Shown here piece after piece: positions 1 to 11,765 of a DNA stretch of 64,000 nt. The notes beneath the pieces are model-generated. The model was given only the letters and a program-made list of their open reading frames with translations, was not told where the DNA came from and did no database searches. The DNA comes from Cavenderia fasciculata. Its lineage: Eukaryota > Evosea > Eumycetozoa > Acytosteliales > Cavenderiaceae. Numbering within the stretch: position 1 is the first letter of the stretch; each line of letters opens with the position of its first letter. Both the position numbers and the translations under genes were made by a program. Location of the stretch: positions 1 to 64,000 of the forward strand of contig NW_004457736.1 of the NCBI RefSeq assembly GCF_000203815.1, written 5' to 3'.

Positions 1-35
1 CCCACCTATCGTACGAGTTTAAACTAATGTCTCTT

Positions 36-57
36 ATATCTATCTATCTATCTATCG

Positions 58-115
<58 letters not shown>

Positions 116-124
116 ATATCTCTA
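36..124. repeat. (TATC)n microsatellite
   Basis: A nearly uninterrupted run of TATC units, with one TCGATC variant near position 56. It lies downstream of the minus-strand ComC-like gene. I see no coding role; the small plus-strand ORF across it is only the translated repeat. The rest of positions 1-297 holds nothing I recognise. Confidence 0.95.
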
Positions 125-297
125 TCTCTCAATAATGAATAATGTAATGAATAGACGTCAGCTCATCCTCCTTGAGCAAGGTGGTATCAGATCGGACAGC
201 CTATGTTCGATAACGAACTATAAATATCTAGATAATAAATATCTTTTTTTTTAGTATTTATTTTTAGTATTTATTTATTTATAGTATGTTTGTTTGG

Positions 298-3200
298 CTA
301 GCCGGTAAAAGAATTCAATTTGCTTCCTAGTTTTTGGTCTTGTGATCTAACCCATCTTCTCTTTCGGAGATAGATGGCAGTACCTGCCAACGCTGCAGTT
401 AAACCAATACCTCCAACCACGCTACCTACAATGATCCTCCAAGTATTCGACTGCTTGTCACAGTCGCGACCACTATCACTACCCCTGTCGACGACAAGTG
501 GTGTAAAATCTGGATCAAGTTTACATAGTGAACATTGAGGTAAATTGATTCCAATCAATGCAATCGATTGGTCAGAATCATCATCACCTTCAATTGGAGT
601 CAAAGATATTAATTCAGTCTTTGAATAAGTTGCTCTGTCATCAGACAATACAAAATCAATGAACCGACCATTGAATTGAATGTTGTCTTGGACAACACGG
701 AGATATTGAATGGATGATGACAACTCTTCCTTTGTAAAACTGTCAATTGATTGTTTCTCACAATCAAATGTGACAGATTGATCGTTATTGATGATTGATT
801 TGAATACAACTCTTAGGGTGGCAACATTGGATGTATAGGGCCACTTTGAAATAGTGAATCCAACTTTAATTGCATTGGGTGCAAGTGACAGTACTTGTTC
901 TCCAAATGTAACATTTCTAGCAATCGATGAGAATGATACTTCACTATACACTATCAAGTTTGAGAACAAACTGTTGTCTTTGACAATAGTAGTTGTATTG
1001 AGTGTATAATTGGCCATAGTTGTTTGTGTTTGGTTATTCGTTGTCAATGTAACATTCCAAGTTTCATCAATCAATGACAACTCTTGGATCACTCCACCAT
1101 CATAATCCATTTCCTGAACTGAATAGATTTCAAAATAAAAATCAATTCCATCAATATTAAAATTAACAGTTGGATTGGTTGCATTTGGTGTTATAGTTGT
1201 ATTTATATCTAAAAACAAAAAATAGAATAGAATAGAATATTTAAATTAAATTAATTAATAAATATTAATATAATAATAATAATAATATAATAATATAATA
1301 ATATTAGATTATATTTGATTATTTTTTGTTTCACACATACATTTAGTTAAACAATTATCAATTGGATTATAAGTATCAATACATTGACATTTACCAGATA
1401 TATCACAAACACCATGACCATAACAATTGTGTGTTAATCTTTGACATTGTTGTTGTGCAGTCTCTCCACTACCTCCAGTTGATGATCCTCCAGTTGTACC
1501 GGATCCATTGTTATTGTTTGGCGACCCGAAATACAATAAACTGGATGATCTAAACTCTGAACCGTTGACATTGACGTATAGATTGGCTGGACCATTTGGA
1601 GGATTAGATGCCAATTTACAAATAATGGCAAATGACAGAATGGTTTGAATATCACAATTGATAGTATCGGCTACTTTAATCGATGCTGGAGATAGATCAA
1701 ATCCAAATTGACCATAAAATCTTAATAAATTGGTTTCATTAAAATAAGTAAATGATGTTACTGTTGGATAATCTAAAAAAATATAAAAGATAAATATTAA
1801 TATTTGTAATCAAATAATAAATTGATAATTAAATAAAATATTTTAACCTACAATCTATTTTTTTTTAAAAAAAAAAGAGAAATATTAATATTAATATTCT
1901 TTCAAATGATTGATTTAATATTGTTTTAAATATTGTTTTAATACATACAAAAGTCTTTAATATTAAGTTGACTATAATAAGGATTAGATATTACATATTT
2001 AAAAGATGGAGAGATTGGAGTGGAACGTGGGAATAGACAAGTAATATTATCTGCAGTTTGACTAGTGACAGTACAATTGATGTTGTTGTCAGTCATACTG
2101 ACAGTGTGAACATGATAGGGATTGAAATATATAAAATGAATGACCAATTCATTAAAGTCACCAGTATTCTTGAGATTGACAATAGCATTAGCCACTACAA
2201 ACCCAACTTCTAAAACATTGAAAGAATAGTTGTACAATTGGTTGACTCCAAATGAGATGTCAACAGTTCTATTAGGACCTGGTGTATAGAGGGTTGTGTA
2301 TTCAATCATTTTGTTTGGAATGATTGGATAACCAGATGGATACCCCCATCCAATGTTATTTCCAATCACCGTAACTCTTGCAACATGTGATAATAAATAA
2401 AGACTTTGAATTTCAATTGCTAAAAAAATAATTAAAATAAAAAATTAATTATTAATAAATGAATATTTATATAAAATATATATATTTATGTATTACAATA
2501 CATACGACAAGTAAATCCAATAGGTGGAGGTATAGGAATAGCAGTAGCAGGATCCAAATAATAGCAATAAAAACAATCTGGTACAGAATTTACAATAGTA
2601 CCATTTAAATTGACAGTTCTAAAATTACACCAAGATTCTGGTACATCACCAACTACCAAATCTGGATTATTTTGAAGATTAACTCCAAAACCTAAAAATA
2701 AAAGAAAGTTAATTCTATTTGTGTTTGTTTGTCATTATAGATATATAAATTAAAACATACGTGGAGAAACATTTTCAAAAGCTCCTAGTGGTAAACTTCC
2801 TGTTAATTGACCATCTGTCATTATACTATTTGAAATTGAATGAGAGATTAATTAATTTATGTTTTTAAAGATATTATATTATATTTTACATACAAAGTAG
2901 TTATTGATGGAGGAATTGGGATATTTGGAAAAGCTAACAAATTACTGGCACCGGTAACACAAAAATTCTCGAGGTTTGGTGGATAGGCAGTAAAAGGAAA
3001 CGATGAAATGGATGAATTGATAAGTTGAAGAATAGATAGATTTTGATAATCTTTCATATCGGATTGGAAATTGACAGCTCCTTCCAAATAGATATGTTGC
3101 ATATTGTTTGATTTATCAATCCATAGATTAATTGGAGCCGATGTCATATTGAAAAATATTTGTGCAAATACTGTACTATTAATATTGACATCGATTATAT

Positions 3201-4230
3201 TGGGACCTGTGAATTCTAAATCCAATACTCTTAGTGATGGAAAAGACTTGGTTTGAAAGTCGAGACTAAAGTATGATACTGGTCTAATTGAAAATTTTGG
3301 TAGACTATTCAATTCTGGTAAATAGGTTAAATTAGAGATACTTAGCTCTCGTATCTCTACTCCCTTTAAATGTATAAATGCAACAGTTGAATAATTAAAA
3401 AATGTTGGTATATAATATAAATTCACTGTATCTAAAAATCCTCTATTATCAATCAATCAATAAACAAACAAAATAAAAATAATAAATTATTAATTATAAT
3501 GTCTATGTACTTTTTGGAAAAAAAAATTAATTAACATACATTGCACTAAGATTTGGCATATTCTTTGGAAAGTCTGATGGAACTATTTTAATTGATGGAT
3601 CATTTTCAATCCTAAAATAAAGAGAGAGGGAGGAAGAGAGAGAAGAGAGTGAATTAAAATAATGGATGGTAAAGAATCATAATGATATGTTTGAACATAC
3701 TTTAATGTTTGTAAGTTTGGAAGGTTTTCAAGTAATGAGAGAACACTTAAAGATTGATTCTTTGTAGTGGAGCATGATATAAGCATTGATATCAAACTTG
3801 GGAAAACTAATTGTGAAAGATTTGGATCGGGTGATCCAACATCATTGAATGACCTATTTAAATACAGATAGGTAATATGTTGTGTGCCTGAAGAGTCGGG
3901 ATCTGAGCATTGTATATTTTGGAGAAATGTTCCATTACAGATGGTTTGATCAACTGGTATTCCTTGTCCGTATTGTTTAATCAACCATTCAATCGATTGT
4001 ACTAGTAAAGAGAGAGAGTAGAGTAGAGTAGAGAAAGGTTCATTAATTAATAATTAATTAATAATTAATTTAAAATCTAGATAAATTATCATGATTGAAT
4101 TAATTTACTTACATTCATCTGATGGTAGAGTTGCATTTGATATTGAAATAAATGTCAATGTGAATAGTAATAGTGATGCTATAGACACTACCCTTAAAAA
4201 GGATAGACTATTATGTTTGTTTTTATACAT
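298..4230 (-). CDS. ComC-like LRR/EGF single-pass surface protein
   Basis: Nine exons on the minus strand: 4113-4230, 3701-4001, 3540-3611, 2894-3442, 2761-2825, 2506-2691, 1949-2419, 1341-1772, 298-1208. Every junction keeps phase, giving about 1034 aa. The product starts with a signal peptide (hydrophobic LLLFTLTFISIS, cut near SNA), followed by a leucine-rich-repeat region over roughly residues 40-400; exon 3 is exactly 72 nt, one 24-residue repeat. Beta-sandwich (IPT/E-set-like) segments and a Cys-rich EGF-like module (CYGHGVCD, about residue 700) follow. Near the C-terminus is a transmembrane helix (IIVGSVVGGIGLTAALAGTA), then a basic stop-transfer RKRRW and a tail of about 20 residues. 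The architecture matches the dictyostelid ComC family of cell-surface signalling or adhesion proteins. Assignment to the family is from architecture; the ligand is unknown. Start chosen at 4230 because the signal peptide follows directly. Confidence 0.85.
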
Positions 4231-5141
4231 GTTTTATATATATAAATATACAGTTATTATATTATATTGTTATAATTAAACAATGTTGATAGATGTTGTG
4301 TTGATGAGAAATGAGGATGAGAAAGAAGTAAGGACCGTTTCATTTACCAAATATTGCAATATTATATTCATCTACGATGTGATCGAAACTACGATATCCG
4401 ACCTAGGTTGGTGCGAGAATAGGAGTCATAGCAGAGCAAGCAGACCGCCCGACATTCCTATAAATTTATAAAGCTTATTAACATAACATCTTTCTTTTAA
4501 TAAACTCCTTCTTGATTGCCGTAGATATTTAGAATATCTGAGTATAAAATACAATTGTCAACCTTCTGACGTGCACATAGGTAGGTAGGGAGGGAGGGTA
4601 CAATACCATACCCCGATGGTAGGTGGGTTCGAAGGAAGCAGAGTGAGAGAAAGTGTTCGATCAACTCTCATCAACATAGCAAAAGATGTTGTTGGAGATA
4701 TTTTCAAGAAGATTTTTTTTTAATATTCCCGGTCATAGTAAATCCACACTATGTTGTAAAGTAGTTTCACATTCAAACGAGTTTCATGAGATGAACACCC
4801 AACATGTGTTGTTTCGAACGGGAACCCGATTCGTACCAATAAACTTTATTCAGTTCAGACCATTGTTGAGTTTACTCCGATACAAAACATTAAAAATAAT
4901 GATATTTGGATAAAAATATAAAATAGAATCAAAAAGGAATGACTCCTACTTTAAAATTTTAATGTTCTCGAGCAATGAAAAGTAATACGATAAATAAAGA
5001 TTATGTTGACATAATCTTAAGATGTAACCTCATCATCGTCATCGTCGGGGGTTCTCGACTCTTCCCATTTAAACAATGAATATCCTCTTCCTGCCTTTAC
5101 TTTATTTTAAATAATAATGGGCTACTAAAAAGCAAACCAGG
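4231..5141. other. Intergenic region, no convincing gene
   Basis: About 0.9 kb between the ComC-like gene and a small secreted ORF. It is less AT-biased than usual, with a GGTAGGTAGGGAGGGAGGG stretch near 4580-4600. The nonamer ATGACTCCT occurs at 4939-4947 and inverted at 4421-4429. Short ORFs at 4283-4471 and 4686-4913 have no recognisable features and no splice partners, so I do not call them genes. Confidence 0.6.
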
Positions 5142-5339
5142 TCAGGAACCATGTTTGTTTAGCATCCAAGGTTTCTGCAAAATTGAGAATAGGTCATAAC
5201 AGGGTTGGTACGAGCGACCATTCACTTTGCACTCACTAAACTTTGCAATTGGGATATCGATACACTCTTCACATCTGTTGGATACATCTTGGGCTACAGT
5301 AGTAGAAGGGACTAAAATGATTGTTATTAGTGTGTTCAT
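5142..5339 (-). CDS. Small secreted Cys-containing protein
   Basis: A 65-aa ORF starting with a short hydrophobic leader (MNTLITIILVPSTTVA, probable cut after VAQ) followed by a polar region with four cysteines (CEEC, SECK, QPCY). The size and signal-then-cysteines pattern suggest a small secreted peptide. I do not recognise the family. The leader is short and there is a possible TTTTAG acceptor within it, so the first codons could instead be intron and an upstream exon may be missing. It ends about 200 bp from the start of nothing obvious on either side; the TM9 gene lies upstream on the same strand. Confidence 0.4.
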   Translation of the reverse strand: MNTLITIILVPSTTVAQDVSNRCEECIDIPIAKFSECKVNGRSYQPCYDLFSILQKPWMLNKHGS

Positions 5340-5512
5340 TTCTGTTGATGATAGTATTTATTATTATTCTTTGTGATTGAATTTATTTATTTTACATAGT
5401 GTTAGTGTGTGTTATTTAATGAAATGCAACCCACTTCTTTAAAGTGGTGGAAATATTGTTTGTGTTTAAAATTAAATATTTATTAATTTGATTAAAAATA
5501 GATCGATTGGTA

Positions 5513-7958
5513 TTAATCAAAGTGAAGAGTAGAATAAATTCTCTTTGTAAAATATAAATTGCCCAAGAAGCCTACAGCCGAGAAAAGGAGTGCAGACATG
5601 AGCGAAGTGACCAATGAAAACATAAAGTAGTAGAATTTGGGTTGAGTGGCAATCGATCCAAAATTTGAGAATCCAAAAACTAACATTTTAATAAATATAT
5701 AAAGTGCTGTAAATGTTGGTCCAACAACTGATCTCCACCACCAATTGTAATCCTAAATAAAATAGAAATAATTTTGGTTTAGTTAAATTTCTTATTATTT
5801 TTTTGTTTGAACATACTTCGATTGATAATTGATAAAATTCAATTAAAACATTAACAAGTAAAACATTAACAAATAAAAGAGTGACTGCAATAAAAGTGGC
5901 AAAAGAGGCACTATAGTGGAGATCGAAAAACATGGAATTGAGGTAAATAGTAATGGGAACATTGATATTGATAAATGGAATAAATCCAAGAATGGCAGAC
6001 ATGATATATGGGTTTTGATAGAATTTTCTCTTTGGTATCATTCTTGGAATACTATTTGTATGACATGGGTATCCTGCAGGCTAAATTTTAAAATTAAAAA
6101 TATTATATATAATATTAGAAAATCTTTCTTTCTTCTTTCTTTCTTTAGATTATGTTTTGGTTAGGTTAGGTTTGTACATACAGGCCATGAATTTACAAAA
6201 TATGAACTTGCAAGTGAAAGTGGAATGGACATGAAAATAAACAATACAATAACGATAGCTACAAGTCCACCAGAAGGTGCAGTCGTATATTTATGTGACC
6301 ATAATTGAGTATTTGCAATCATTAATAATATTAATACAACAAATGAAACAAATGTTGCATTCTAAATATTAAAAAACAAATATATATATATATTAAAAAT
6401 AAATAGTTAGTATGATTTCTTTCTTTTTTAATATATTGATTTCTTTCTTCTTCTTTTTTGGTCTTACCAAAACGGCATTATAACGTTTTCTAGTACCACC
6501 AAGCATAATATAAGTTCTCATTGAGGCATAACCACCAAAGACTGCACAGAATGCGAATACAATGACAGCGGTCATTGTAAAAGCTCCGTCATTTGCAATC
6601 GATAGGAGACCACCAACATAGAACAACATGACGATAAAACTGGTGGTAGCAATTTGAATACCAGAACCTACAATGACAGAGAGTGTCATGAATCCCTTTG
6701 GAGATCTGAATACATCGGCATAGATTGATTTCCAACCAGAGTCCATCATTTCGACAAACCCACCCAACGTGTTTTCATTTCTAAATACTCTAAAGAGGAT
6801 CATTATGAATGGTACTGCGAGAATGGCTGTATTGAAAAAGGAGAGTGCAATCGAAGGTGCTTCGACAGCTGCAACGTATGGATAGTAGGCATCCCATCTA
6901 GTAGCCCATGTCTTGTCAGTGACATTGGTCCAAGTCACCCTGTATGTCCATGCCATATTAATAAGAGGTTTGTCTTGTTCAAGGATTAATCTTGAACTCT
7001 CTGAAGATGAGTATTGACATTCCTGTGCTAGATTGGAATTGACTGAATGTGCAACCACATACACTCCAACAATTTCAGCTCCTCCACTTGAACTCGACGA
7101 ATTCGTATATTCAATATGAATATTTAAATGATTATTTAAATAATAGACTGTATTGGTTTTCTAAATAGAGATAGATAAAAAGGAAAATGAATAAATAAAC
7201 AAAACAAAACAAAAGTAATACTTGGTCATTTTAAATCTACTTACATTTCCATTATAAGATCTATACAAATAACCAATATCATAACCAATTTCAATATGGT
7301 TTGAATATTTCTCACCAATTGGTAAATCATCAATATACCTATAAAAAGATAAAGAAAGATTAGTTATATGTATATTGGATATTATTAATATTTTTAGATA
7401 GTTACATAAATACTCTATATCTATTATCAATATAGTCAATTAATGAATTAACTTGATCAGATGTTACATTATAGGAAGTGTTTCCAACATGACTACAATT
7501 CAAAGATACCAATGCAGGTATATCATACAATGAGTCATATTTACGATTACCACTTAGTTTAAAGATGAATGATCCGGAGTCACCTACAGTAGTATTTGGC
7601 TTTGGGAATGGTGCTTGATAATAGTCTAATGATACTAATCCACTTTTAACTCTGTTTGCCTAAATAATATTATTAGATTGATAGATAGATAGTAAGTATA
7701 TATAAAATTGTTCAACTCTCTTGAGAGGTCAATATCCTCGACATATGATATGATAGAAAGATGACAACATACTTTTACATTGACAGTGTCACCAGTATGA
7801 TATACTGTTGGATTAGAGTTTGATAGTATTCTAGCTTCTACTTGATTATTACTACTATTGAGTAATATCGACGATACTATTAATACGAAAACTGTTAAAA
7901 GTATCGATTTGAAAGATGATGATGATGATGAAGATCTTGTGTAAAGTAATCCCATCAT
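5513..7958 (-). CDS. TM9 superfamily (nonaspanin, Phg1-like) protein
   Basis: Seven phase-consistent exons: 7773-7958, 7406-7659, 7245-7338, 6468-7160, 6182-6361, 5817-6080, 5513-5752, giving 636 aa. It opens with a signal peptide after a Ser run, then a lumenal domain of about 220 residues that includes the family hallmark DDLPIG, then about nine membrane spans. Diagnostic TM9 motifs are visible: a Gly/Gln membrane motif (VGSGIQIATTSF), an HTNSIPR..P segment matching the family RTNQIPRQ motif, EDYNWWWRS, and the C-terminal aromatic, basic KRIYSTLHFD tail. TM9 proteins act in the endosomal/Golgi system; in D. discoideum Phg1 proteins affect adhesion, phagocytosis and surface delivery of membrane proteins. 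I cannot decide which Phg1 paralogue this is. Confidence 0.9.
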
Positions 7959-8378
7959 ATTGTTATAACAAATGTAGTAGTAGTATCTATCTTCTTCTCT
8001 TCTCTTTTCTCTTTTAAATCGAATCGAAATTAAATTTATATAAAAAATAATAATAAAATAATAGATTGTAAGGTTTTCTCAAGCAATGACTCAGATACGA
8101 AAATATCCCAAAATGAAATATTATTATTCACACTTTTTTTTTCCTTGTTTTGATGGACATCCCGACAAATAGGCCAAGATATCTTGGCTTAAATCTGATT
8201 CTATGTCTCTAAGGTATCTTTTCATTGATTTAAAATATTATTTTAATTCAAAAGAAATTTTGATTTAAAGAAAAAAAAAAAGAAAAATTGGAAATAGGAG
8301 AATAAAAAATAATATTTATTATCTATCTATTATTATCTATTATTATTCATCACAGATATTTTGTTGGGTATTTAGAAT
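7959..8378. other. Intergenic region upstream of TM9 gene
   Basis: AT-rich sequence containing the presumed promoter of the TM9 gene (minus strand) and the 3' flank of the small Gly-rich gene. It includes poly-A and poly-T tracts and a few TATC units near 8323-8345. No ORF or RNA gene is recognisable. Confidence 0.6.
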
Positions 8379-8705
8379 TTACCACCATCCACTACGGCCA
8401 CCACGATCACCAAAACCATTGTCAATACAAATATCAATATCGATATCGATATCAATGTTGTTTCCACCACAACATCCACGATGACGTCTACAAGCAATGG
8501 AATTAACAGAATCACTTGATACATCAGAGTAACTTTGGACTGTTACATTTTGATTAGTTCCATGATTGGAAATTGGTGATAATTTTGATAGGTTTTCTAA
8601 AGAAAGAAGAATTTAGAATAAAGGAAAGAAAGAATAATAAGTTAAAATGTTTAGATTTTAATTAATAATTATTTTATATTTTAATGTATACTTACTAAAG
8701 ATCAT
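8379..8705 (-). CDS. Small Gly/Asp/Cys-rich protein (HssA/SigN-like size class), copy 1
   Basis: Two exons, 8696-8705 (only 10 nt, ATG ATC TTT A) and 8379-8596, separated by an intron with GTAAGT donor and TTTAG acceptor; 75 aa. The product reads MIFKNLSKLSP, a Ser/Asn/Val-rich middle, a basic-Cys block (CRRHRGCCGG), an alternating Ile-Asp run (IDIDIDIDI) and a Gly/Arg/Trp tail. It is a diverged duplicate of the plus-strand gene at 9091-9422. Size, N-terminus and Gly/Cys content resemble the small dictyostelid HssA/2C/SigN-type families expressed during development, but I cannot place it firmly. The 10-nt first exon is shared by both copies, which supports the model. Confidence 0.8.
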
Positions 8706-9090
8706 TTTGATGTTTTGATTTGATAAAATAGAATATAAATAATAATGTTTTAATTGTTGCTTGTATATTTGTAAATTTGTATATTGGGTTTTGTTTTGAA
8801 TGATTTGAAAATAGGATGAACAAGTTTACTATTTATAGTTTAGAATTGTCAAAAAAGATTGTTAAAACCAATCAAAAATCCTATATTCTGTGATGACTAG
8901 TCATACCCCCAATTCTAAAATAGGAATATTCTAAATGTTTGGATTTTTCAATAGTTTTTTAAAAAGAATCTTTGCATTTGATAAACTATAAATAGTAATT
9001 GGTATTGTGAATAATAATCAATTCATATTAAATTAAATATTAATTAATTAATTATCTCTTTCTTTTCTATTTACAGTTAACAAAACCAAA
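8706..9090. promoter_or_regulatory. Bidirectional quasi-palindromic promoter
   Basis: The 385 bp between the two divergent small genes has near mirror symmetry. TTTACTATTTATAGTTTA at 8825-8842 faces its inverse TAAACTATAAATAGTAA at 8982-8998, each giving a TATA-like box (CTATAAATAG) directed toward one gene. Near the centre is the perfect 12-bp palindrome ATGACTAGTCAT (8893-8904). Between them AAAATCC-type blocks also recur in inverted order. This suggests an inverted duplication of gene plus promoter, and a shared activator site in the middle. TATA function is inferred. Confidence 0.7.
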
Positions 9091-9422
9091 ATGTTATTCA
9101 GTAAGTTTTTAAAATCATTGTAATAGGATACATGTATATGTATAAGTAATAATAATAATATTCTAACATTCCAATTTCCAATTTCGTTCATTTTCATTTC
9201 AATTTCCTTTCTTTAGAGAATCTTTCCCAACTTTCAGCAGTCTCTGGTCATTCCATCCAAAACTCATCAATCCAAGGATCAAACCATTCCAATGTTTCAA
9301 CAACAGTTGGTGAATCAATGATTGCTCGTAGAGGTTGTTGTGGTGGTCGTCGTAACCGTGGTAATAATATTGATATCGATATTGATATTGATATTAATAT
9401 TGGTGGTAATGATTGTTGTTAA
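9091..9422 (+). CDS. Small Gly/Asp/Cys-rich protein, copy 2
   Basis: Exons 9091-9100 (ATG TTA TTC A) and 9217-9422 with a GTAAGT donor and CTTTAG acceptor; 71 aa. The layout is the same as the minus-strand copy: MLFKNLSQLSA, Ser/Asn-rich middle, ARRGCCGGRRNRG block, NNIDIDIDIDINI run, and a GGNDCC end. The alternating Ile-Asp stretch is an amphipathic, possibly beta-prone or metal-binding segment; the cysteines may form disulfides. Function unknown. The two genes are transcribed away from each other from a common promoter, so co-expression is likely. Confidence 0.82.
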
Positions 9423-9647
9423 ATATATAAATATATTGACCAGTATTCTATTATCTATCAAGTCAAACATTTATCCAAAATAAATAAATGACTATAACTG
9501 TGCTATTCTAATTTCCTATTTGTTGATCTTCCATTGTATTTAAAAATCAAGTAATAATAATGTTTGAAGATAATGATTGATTGATTGGTTGGTTGGTTGG
9601 TTATTTTAATTATTATATATTTACAAAACATTAATATTTTATGTTGT

Positions 9648-10317
9648 TTAGCATCCTGCCTGTTCAATGGCTATTTCAAGTTGATCACCACTATTCATTT
9701 TGTAATCGGATAAAAACCTGTCTTCGTTTGTACGACTACCTTGGTATATTAGTCTAAATTGGTTTTCTGAACCAATACTACGCGCCACATGTGATATGAC
9801 TCGACTAATCTTTGTCTTCTTTGGGTTCTTGATGTTTACTCTTATGTTGCTACCATCTGACATTTGTACAATTAAATAGAATCCTTGGTCTGTCGGTGTT
9901 GTCATTTTTGTTGGTGTTGAAGGTGTTATTGTTGGTGAAGGTGTTGGTGTTGGTATTGGAGATGAGGGTTTTTGATATTGAAGTGCTTGAGGTTTATTAA
10001 GAAACATTTGTTGGAGTTGGTATAGAGCTTGTTGTTGAGGGGTTTGTGGCTGTTGTTGTTGGGGCTGTTGGTATGGAGTTTGAGGTTGTTGCTGTTGTAG
10101 TGCTGGTGGTTGTTGGTATGGAGTTTGTTGTTGTTGTTGTTGTTGTTGCTGTAGTGGTGGTGGTTGGTATGATTGTTGGTATGAAGTTTGTTGTTGTTGA
10201 GGTTCAAGTTTAACGAAATTGTCATCAATACTTATATTAATTGACGGACTAATAGTATCATTGTTAATGTTACTACTATTATTATTGTTGTTGTTGTTGT
10301 TGTTGATATTGTTATTC

Positions 10318-10364
<47 letters not shown>

Positions 10365-10890
10365 TAGATATTGAGTATCCCAAATAGTAGTAGATGTATT
10401 ATTTTCAAACTTTTGATAGTATTTTTGGTAGAGATCCAGCGTTCGATCATATCTCTTTTTCTTTTCAACAGTGTCATCCATGCTTGCACTGACACGGTGA
10501 TGTATCATTCTACCAAACTTGTCACACATATCTTGATAGGACATTGTATGGAGGATGTGCATATGCCACACTCGATCGATGAGTGGAGATGGTGATAACT
10601 TGGTTGCTTCCAGTCTTGATCCAATACCTTGATTGCTATGAATCTTAGATACTCTTTAATCAACAACGATGCGATATCTTTCAACTCTGGGTGATGGTAT
10701 GTAAAGATACTATGTAGTGCAATCGCATCCACTTGTAACAATTTATAACTAACTGTTAGAATATCTTCTGTCAACAATACCATATATTTAGCTGTTGTGA
10801 TGATTTGATTGCTGAAACAAACAAACAAACAAATAAATAAATAAATAAACAAATAAACAAAGTTATATTTTGGCTCAAGCGATGGTTCAT
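9648..10890 (-). pseudogene. GRDP-like plus ubiquitin-like domain gene, frameshifted
   Basis: A first exon at 10859-10890 (start MNHRLSQN) joins an exon beginning at 10811 through a 47-nt intron of TTTA/TTTG repeats ending TTTCAG. The protein then matches its neighbour at 10971-11765 (KEYLRF..KVLDQDW), but near 10608-10611 one base is missing relative to that paralogue (TGGAAGCAACC against TGGGATGCAACC). The remainder continues in another frame: a WHMHIL..SYQDMCDKFGRM block typical of glycine-rich-domain-protein-like (DUF1399) regions, Asn and Gln runs, a Pro/Thr/Ser linker, and a C-terminal ubiquitin-like domain (IYQGSRTNED) ending AGC. Either a recent pseudogene or a one-base sequence error; a corrected read would give roughly 400 aa. 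The downstream frame is long and undamaged, which favours an error or a very young lesion. Confidence 0.65.
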
Positions 10891-10970
10891 CGCGCAAGTA
10901 TACTTTTAAATTGGAGGTTTTTTTAATTATTTTTTATTTTCTTTATGCACTTCTTTGAGTCATTCATTGT

Positions 10971-11765
10971 TTAACAACCTCTAAGTCTAAATACAATATC
11001 AAAAGTATCACCATTTTCAAAATCACAATATCTTAGTTCTGATAAAAGCATATCTGGTTCTATTTGTTTGCCTCTATAGATGATTCTATAATCGTACCCT
11101 GTGTAACCCAATGCAACGTCTGTAACTCGACCAATGGTCGTTGTTGAAGGTTCTTTGGCCCACAAATAGACTTTTGTTCCTTTTGGCAATCGGACAGTGA
11201 GAAGCATGATACGGCTTTCAAGCTTATCTGGTGCCGGTGCTTCGACTGTCACATCAGGATCATACTCGATTTTGGTTAGGATGGGGAGAGGATGATGGTT
11301 TTCGATATTTAGATATTGAGTGTCCCAAATAGTTGATGTATTGTCTTGAAACGTGTGATAGTATTTTTCATATAGTTCCAAAGTTCGACGATATCTATTT
11401 CGTTTTTCTTGTTGAAGAAGAGGATCATCATCTTCTTGTTCTTTGATACTGGCTCTGTGATGAATCATTCTTCCAAACTTGTTACACATATCTTGATACG
11501 ACTTTGTTTCCAGAATGTGAATGTGCCACATTTGATCGATGAGAGGAGATGGTGATAACTTGGTTGCATCCCAATCTTGATCCAATACTTTGAGAGTGAT
11601 GAATTTGAGATACTCCTTAACCAACAACGGTGCGATATCATCTTCCGACTCTGGGTGACTATCGAAAAAGATATTGCTCAGTCTTTTTTGATCTACATCT
11701 TCCAATTTACCTCTAACACTCTCTATACTAGGTCCTCGAAAAATGTATGAATATAAATTCATCAT
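10971..11765 (-). CDS. GRDP-like N-domain fused to C-terminal ubiquitin-like domain
   Basis: A single exon of 264 aa. Residues about 20-140 contain a helical region with KVLDQDW, LIDQMWHIHIL and SYQDMCNKFGRMIHHR, matching the conserved core of GRDP-like (DUF1399) proteins, in which Asp-x-x-Trp-His and a following Tyr/Asp are typical. Residues about 185-264 form a ubiquitin-like beta-grasp (GYDYRIIYRGKQIEPDMLL), ending LRGC rather than the LRGG of processed ubiquitin. The fold assignment is from motif recognition. The role is unknown; a C-terminal Gly-Cys instead of Gly-Gly argues against ordinary conjugation. Forms a tandem pair with the frameshifted gene downstream. Confidence 0.8.
   Translation of the reverse strand: MMNLYSYIFRGPSIESVRGKLEDVDQKRLSNIFFDSHPESEDDIAPLLVKEYLKFITLKVLDQDWDATKLSPSPLIDQMWHIHILETKSYQDMCNKFGRMIHHRASIKEQEDDDPLLQQEKRNRYRRTLELYEKYYHTFQDNTSTIWDTQYLNIENHHPLPILTKIEYDPDVTVEAPAPDKLESRIMLLTVRLPKGTKVYLWAKEPSTTTIGRVTDVALGYTGYDYRIIYRGKQIEPDMLLSELRYCDFENGDTFDIVFRLRGC

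Noticed and set aside
4686-4913. 75-aa plus ORF upstream of the ComC-like gene
   Set aside because: No signal, domain or splice sites; the length is compatible with chance.
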